From positions 31,213,645 to 31,277,644 of the forward strand of contig NC_088305.1 of NCBI RefSeq assembly GCF_032854445.1: 64,000 nucleotides of DNA. Reading direction: 5' to 3'. Below the pieces are notes generated by a model. That model was given only the letters and a program-made list of their open reading frames with translations. It was not told the origin of the DNA and made no database searches. Shown piece after piece: positions 59,031 to 64,000 of the stretch; the stretch's first letter is position 1, and every line of letters begins with the position of its first letter. The translations under genes were made by a program, and so were the position numbers. Source of the DNA: Liolophura sinensis (Eukaryota > Mollusca > Polyplacophora > Chitonida > Chitonidae).

Positions 59031-60683
59031 CAGTCATGGAAAAAATTATTAGACCACCCTTGCTTTCTCCCATTTCTTGTTCATTTTAAAACCTTGCACA
59101 ACTGAAGGAACATTTGTTTGGGCAAAGAAAGTGATGAAAACAGAAATAGTTCATAAGGGTTTTATTTAAGAGGTGATATCTATCAGTTCTCTATGACTTT
59201 CTTGACAATGACCAAAATCACTTCATACATCTGTAGATGTGGCAACTGTATTCTCAAAAACATTTTGGCATTTCATTTTTTCTCCTGTCTCCTAGTCACG
59301 TAGTCACATGACTCTCAGTCTCATACGGGAGTTAGTACTTGATTGCATGCCCATTGTTTTTGATGACTGCAGCCATGCACCTTGGCATGCTCTCCACCAG
59401 TTTGTTACATTGCCCTGCGGTCACAGCAGCCCATTCCTGTTGCAAAAATTCGAACAAATTTGCTTTGTTTTTGGGCTTGTGGTTCTCCATTTTGAACTTG
59501 ATAATATTCCACAGGTTTTCAATTGGATTCAGATCAGGTGACTGAGCAGGCCAATTCATGGTTCGAATGTTCCGGTTCTCTATCCAGGTTTTAACTGACC
59601 TTGCCGTGTGGCAAGGGGCATTGTCTTGTTGGAAAATCCAGTCATTCGAGCCAGGAAAGAGTGTAACAGCTGATGGAAGAAGAGTGTTTTCAAGAGTAGC
59701 TCTGTATGTGACTTGGTTCATTCTCCCTTCACACAACTGCATCTGTCCTGTTCCACCCATACTGAAACAACCCCAGATCATCACTGATCCACCCCCATGC
59801 TTTACAGTAGGAGCAAGGCAGTCTGGTTTGTAGGCTTCCCCAGGCTTCCTCCTAACCAGTAAGTTGGCTGGAGTAGGCATCAACTCAAAATTGGATTCAT
59901 CACTGAAGAGAACTTTAGCCCAATCATCAACAGTCCAATTCTTGTGATCCCTCGCAAAACGCAAGCGGGCCTTCCGCTGCCTCTCGTTGATGGAGGGCTT
60001 CTTCCGCGCCCTGTGCGACTTTAGACCAGCTTCAAGAAGTCGGTTTCGAACTGTTCTTGCTGAACAAGTCACATTTGTTGACAATGCCCACTCATTTCTA
60101 AGGTCTCTGGAGGTCTGACGACGATTCTTGATACAGGACCGGATGAGTGCTCGGTCATCTCGTGGGGTAGAAAGACGTTTCCTGCCTCGACCAGCTAGCA
60201 GTTTTGTAGTACCATGTTCGGCTTGCTTTTTCTTGGTGTAATGAACTGCTGTCTTAGAGATCTTCAGTTTTTTGGCCACTCGTCGCTCGCTCAATCCAGT
60301 ATCCAGCTGTGCCAAGATGGCTGCCTTTCTGGCTCCACATAATTCTTTCGTTTTAGGCATTATGGGAGCTGACAACTACCGAGTTGTGCTGCGTCTTAAT
60401 ATATAAACAAGAGACCCCTATTTATGTAAGCCTACATGTAAACAGGAAACCACTCTTTATGTAAGTCTGCATGTAAATGGAAAGCATGAAATTGCCTCGC
60501 ATACACCCTAGGAATACAACTGACCTTAAAGCATATCAAATACGACAAAGTATTATGGAATCAGCTGGATTTTTGTCGTATTCATTGTAATCTTGGGTTA
60601 ATACACCTTTAGGGTTGCCAGGCATTAAAATGAACAAGAAACCAAAGAAAATATGAGTGGTCTAATAATTTTTTCCATGACTG
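59031..60683 (-). mobile_element. Complete Tc1-like DNA transposon
   Basis: The 27-bp outer terminal inverted repeats (59031-59057 and 60657-60683, starting CAGTCATGGAAAAAATTATT) are perfect. A second 16-bp perfect block (59073-59088 and 60626-60641) is at the same distance from each end. TA flanks both sides (59029-59030, 60684-60685), the target duplication of this superfamily. One full-length transposase frame lies inside. The size of 1653 bp is normal for Tc1. Everything needed for movement appears present, so insertion is recent. Confidence 0.96.
59332..60375 (-). CDS. Tc1-family transposase, intact, 347 aa
   Basis: The enzyme cuts out and reinserts the surrounding element at TA sites in the nucleus. 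The N-terminal half holds paired helix-turn-helix domains (about residues 10-55 and 75-120) with the linker motif GRGRKR (62-67). The catalytic core is DD34E: D159 in FSDESNF, D251 in QQDNAPCH and E286 in PDLNPIENLW, with exactly 34 residues between the last two. The glycine-rich WGCFSMGGTG box (201-210) is present. The length matches the family (about 340 aa). The frame starts at 60375, but Met6 (MPKTKEL) resembles the usual Tc1 start and may be the real one. No stop or frameshift is seen. The plus-strand open frames over it are shadows. Confidence 0.96.
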   Translation of the reverse strand: MSAPIMPKTKELCGARKAAILAQLDTGLSERRVAKKLKISKTAVHYTKKKQAEHGTTKLLAGRGRKRLSTPRDDRALIRSCIKNRRQTSRDLRNEWALSTNVTCSARTVRNRLLEAGLKSHRARKKPSINERQRKARLRFARDHKNWTVDDWAKVLFSDESNFELMPTPANLLVRRKPGEAYKPDCLAPTVKHGGGSVMIWGCFSMGGTGQMQLCEGRMNQVTYRATLENTLLPSAVTLFPGSNDWIFQQDNAPCHTARSVKTWIENRNIRTMNWPAQSPDLNPIENLWNIIKFKMENHKPKNKANLFEFLQQEWAAVTAGQCNKLVESMPRCMAAVIKNNGHAIKY

Positions 60684-61799
60684 TATCTCTGGTAGCCTCG
60701 ACATCGACGAGCCTTACTTCCTTTTTTAGCGTTCTGTCACTTTAAATGAATGTCTTCCCACATAGACCTTCCATTGGATGACAACTGTTGGCCGGATATT
60801 TAAAAGTCTGTGATTATTTTAATCCTATATAATCCGGTTAATTACCATGATGAAATGTGTCAGTTGAAGATCAGATGCTGATATGAAGAGAAATCTGAAG
60901 AGAAAGACTTTGAAAGAAAGCTTCGCCACGTCACTGCATTTGTCCATTACCGGTGCGACATGTTCCTCTGATAAGGGACGAGTCATGTGTCAAAACTTGT
61001 ACAGATGCAACTGACTTTCGGTTTTATTACGTCTTGACTTCCTCCATTCCACTCAGAGCGTTATGTGTCTTTTCCTATTCATGTGGCTTTTTGATTGACA
61101 GTTGGTAATTTCAGAAGTCACCAGAAATTTATCATGGGTTCGACATAATTCAGTTGGGAGTGGGAATGACATAGACCCAGTGAAAACGAACGTCTGAGTG
61201 TTATATATGGAGTTTAATTATACCCTAGCGTTATTCAGCTGATACCGAACACAGGCGGACTTCAAATAGATGTCAGTTTTTATGGGCATTATTTTTATGG
61301 GTATTAGAATCGAGACATTTTAAAAGGAAAGCAGCAGTATTGAAACTCATATCGTGTCAGTGACAGTTGACCTTCAGCGAAATTACTAACTGAGATTTTG
61401 GTAATTCACAGTAGGGCCTATGGCATAATTTACACGTAAGTTTCTGATCTTGTCATTTTGGGTAATTCTAGGCCATTGACGTCGACTATCAGGTAAATGC
61501 CATCACTGTATATTTTATGTAGCTAGTTCCGCTAAACCATGGCGCTAATGGACTATATTTCGGGCATATTATACACGAGCAGTCGAAATAAAACCATTAC
61601 TGAGTTAAATACATTTGACAATTTGCCAGTTATCCCTGGTCTGGTCACTGAAAGCTCTAGACTGCTTCTCTCTTCATGAAATCCTTTCTGATTTCTTACT
61701 TTAAGTTTTTTAGTCAATTTGTAGTTTGTGGTTTGTTTGGAAACTGGTTCAGAAATGTTGGTTGAGGCTTCGTATACAAAAGTCTGATTCAACGTTTTG

Positions 61800-62500
61800 A
61801 TTATGACCGTGAAAATGAAAAATTGTGACAAAGAAGTTGAAATATTATGACAACAAGACGAAACATGATGACAGTCCACGAGACATTATGACAGTGAAGG
61901 TGAGACATTATAACAATGATGATGAGACATTATGACAGTCAAGATGAGACATTATAACAGCAATGATGAGACATTATAACAACGAAGATGAATATTATGA
62001 CAATAAAGATGAAACATTATGACAGTCAAGATGAGACATTATAACAATGATGATGAGACATTATGACAACGAAGATGAAATATTATGACAATAAAGATGA
62101 AACATCATGACAGTCAAGATGAGACATTATGACAGTGAAGGTGAGACATTATAACAATGATGATGAGACATTATGACAGTCAAGATGAGACATTATAACA
62201 GCAATGATGAGACATTATAACAACGAAGATGAATATTATGACAATAATGATGAAACATTATGACAGTCAAGATGAGACATTATAACAGCAATAATGAGAC
62301 ATTATAACAACGAAGATGAATATTATGACAATAAAGATGAAACATTATGACAGTCAAGATGAGACATTATAACAATGATGATGAGACATTATGACAGTCA
62401 ATATGAAACATTATGACAGTCAAGATGAGACATTATAACAATGATGATGAGACATTATGACAGTCAATATGAAACATTATGACAGTCAAGATGAGACTGT
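61800..62500. repeat. 22-bp minisatellite, about 30 copies
   Basis: Unit GATGAGACATTATGACAGTC then AA, with variants ending AACAATGAT, AACAGCAAT, AACAACGAA and a 21-bp form GATGAATATTATGACAATAA. Variant order repeats in blocks of several units, so higher-order duplication occurred. It ends at an AT-rich palindromic stretch (62503-62522). Confidence 0.92.
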
Positions 62501-64000
62501 TATAATATATAATATATTTACAATGTTCTGGTGCTGTCGCATTCAATGCTCACAAAGCTGACGCACATGCGCGTCGTAAAGAAGACCGTAAAGCTTTAAT
62601 TCATATAACAGTGTCATTTCACCTGCCAGGTTTTCTTCTGTCGGAATTTCTCGTTAGGCCTAGGTTCAAAAGTGCCCACGATTCGAATATAACTCAGTCG
62701 AAAAGAAACGGGGCAAGATAAGCCCCCAGGACAAATCCTAAATTGATATAGTAATCAGATTTTCACACAGAAATATTTATCGATAATGAAGTAAGAAGTA
62801 AACGGTAAAATACCAGCCATTTCCTGGGGCCACGAGCTTTTCCATAGGTCACGTGAATCATAATGAGAGTGAACAGAGCCGATATTTATAAGATCTAAGC
62901 TTTCAAATAATTATTATACGGTGGCGTTTTAAGGAAATGCAATTTGTGGAGACACTTTCGAGAAATGGTCCATGGTTAACACGAACCACGTGACATATAT
63001 AAGTAAAGCAGGCTATAAATATGAAGAATTCATTTTTAATCCAAATAAAACTGGTGAGAGGTCAAGATAAGCATCAATTCCAACATCCGTACCCAACTCT
63101 TAACCATGAACACGCGGTCAAAGTCCATAATCGTAAGAGCCATTACACATAAAATGTGTAAGAAATAATATATAAATAGTAAATAAATGTGGTAAAACGT
63201 AGAAGGTAATTAAGCATGGAAGGCAGTCGATAATCTATGGATATCGATTGTCATTCAATTCAAGTTTCAAACTCGTAGTTCGTGAGTAATTTCACGGTCG
63301 AATACACATATAGGTATCTTTGTCGCACGTGTCTTGCTAATGTTCATGAAAGAATGCTTTTACCACCCATAGTCCAACGCCAACCGGAAGTAGAAACAAC
63401 TAAAGCAACCATGGAAACAGGTCGCCAGAGGTTTGAAAGCTCTGCAGAGATTCTCGACCATAACTCGTTTATCTGAGAAATGATGGTAATGTATCTTACG
63501 TGCATTTCAGCAGACTTAGGCCAGCTTTATTCTATCAAGGTCTTGTATAAATTCGCATCTCGCAATCCATACCCTCCGGTCAATCGTTATTTGATTAGTA
63601 ATACAGCTCTTAACCAATGAATGCCTTCCTCACAAGACGCGTCAGACTTGTTGTGATTACCATCCCACTTCTGACACCGGAACGAGCTCACCTAGACTAG
63701 ACATGGAAAGACTTATATATTTATATGTCATTGAGACTATTATTCTAGACACAAACTACAGGGCGTCCACTGGAGCGGATGTTCCCGCTATAATGAATGG
63801 AAATGTCTTCTCGCCTAACCAAGTAGCTGCCCAAACAGCGCTTAGATTACCAGCCTGAATGTTTGTTTGTTTGGCAGTGACAGTGCACTCACGCTTACAG
63901 CTCATATTGTACAAGGTGGAGTGATGTCTGCGCACTAATTGGGAACACTTAGCGATGGCGTTCTGCTCTCTGAGCACTGACGAGTTGCTATTTAAATTCA

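Larger units (their letters stand above)
58300..64000. repeat. Segmental duplication, copy 3 (cut by window end)
   Basis: Matches copy 1 from 33.5 kb and copy 2 from 47.4 kb onward (anchors under copy 1). It is interrupted by the Tc1 element (59031-60683) and the 22-bp array (61800-62500). The expected core element would lie beyond the window. Confidence 0.75.

Noticed and set aside
59308-59833. Plus-strand frames of 68-91 codons
   Set aside because: They are shadows of the Tc1 transposase on the minus strand.

Overview
This is metazoan genomic DNA, intron-rich and AT-leaning. It is most likely from a lophotrochozoan (mollusc or brachiopod-type) genome. Two tRNA-derived SINE families support this: one ends in a TATAAGTGAAATATTCTTGAGTAC tail followed by (AAAT)n, the other carries a CATATGACTGAAAAATTGTT module. 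From memory both are abundant in molluscan and related genomes. Nothing bacterial is present: there are no operons, and both conserved genes are interrupted by GT-AG introns.

1-9.2 kb: no recognisable gene. It holds a 107-bp tandem array grown from a SINE body (1-535), a 203-bp MITE-like element (5117-5319), a 14-copy 63-bp minisatellite (6012-6891), a decayed ~170-bp array with a SINE fragment inside it (6925-7800), and a fragment of the second SINE family (8250-8537).

9.2-24.2 kb: two complete conserved genes, head to head. RBM48 (minus strand, four coding exons, 413 aa) encodes the RRM protein of the minor (U12-type) spliceosome. DCAKD (plus strand, four coding exons, 225 aa) encodes a dephospho-CoA kinase-domain protein. 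The two start codons are only 233 bp apart, and the gap carries CCAAT and ETS-like sites, so a shared bidirectional promoter is likely. All splice junctions were placed by hand from GT/AG sites, phase agreement and family similarity. The ~7-kb third intron of DCAKD is packed with minisatellites.

24.2-31 kb: a 127-bp array just after DCAKD, 27-bp and 58-bp arrays, two SINEs with target-site duplications, and an inverted copy of a conserved non-coding core (30216-30445).

31-64 kb: no conserved protein gene found. The notable feature is an old tandem segmental duplication. Collinear blocks at about 33.5-43.8 kb, 43.8-58.3 kb and 58.3-64 kb (running off the window) can be aligned by eye over many anchors. 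Most anchors look heavily diverged. One ~300-bp island (39290-39600 versus 52675-52985) is about 94% identical, and a third, inverted copy at 30.2 kb keeps two GGAA (ETS-like) sites exactly 22 bp apart. I regard this as the most interesting signal in the window. Later insertions decorate individual copies, including an intact Tc1 transposon (59031-60683, DD34E transposase, 27-bp perfect terminal inverted repeats, TA duplication), private minisatellites and SINE fragments.

Limits: identities are estimates by eye, no database search was possible, and most UTRs and transcription starts cannot be placed.
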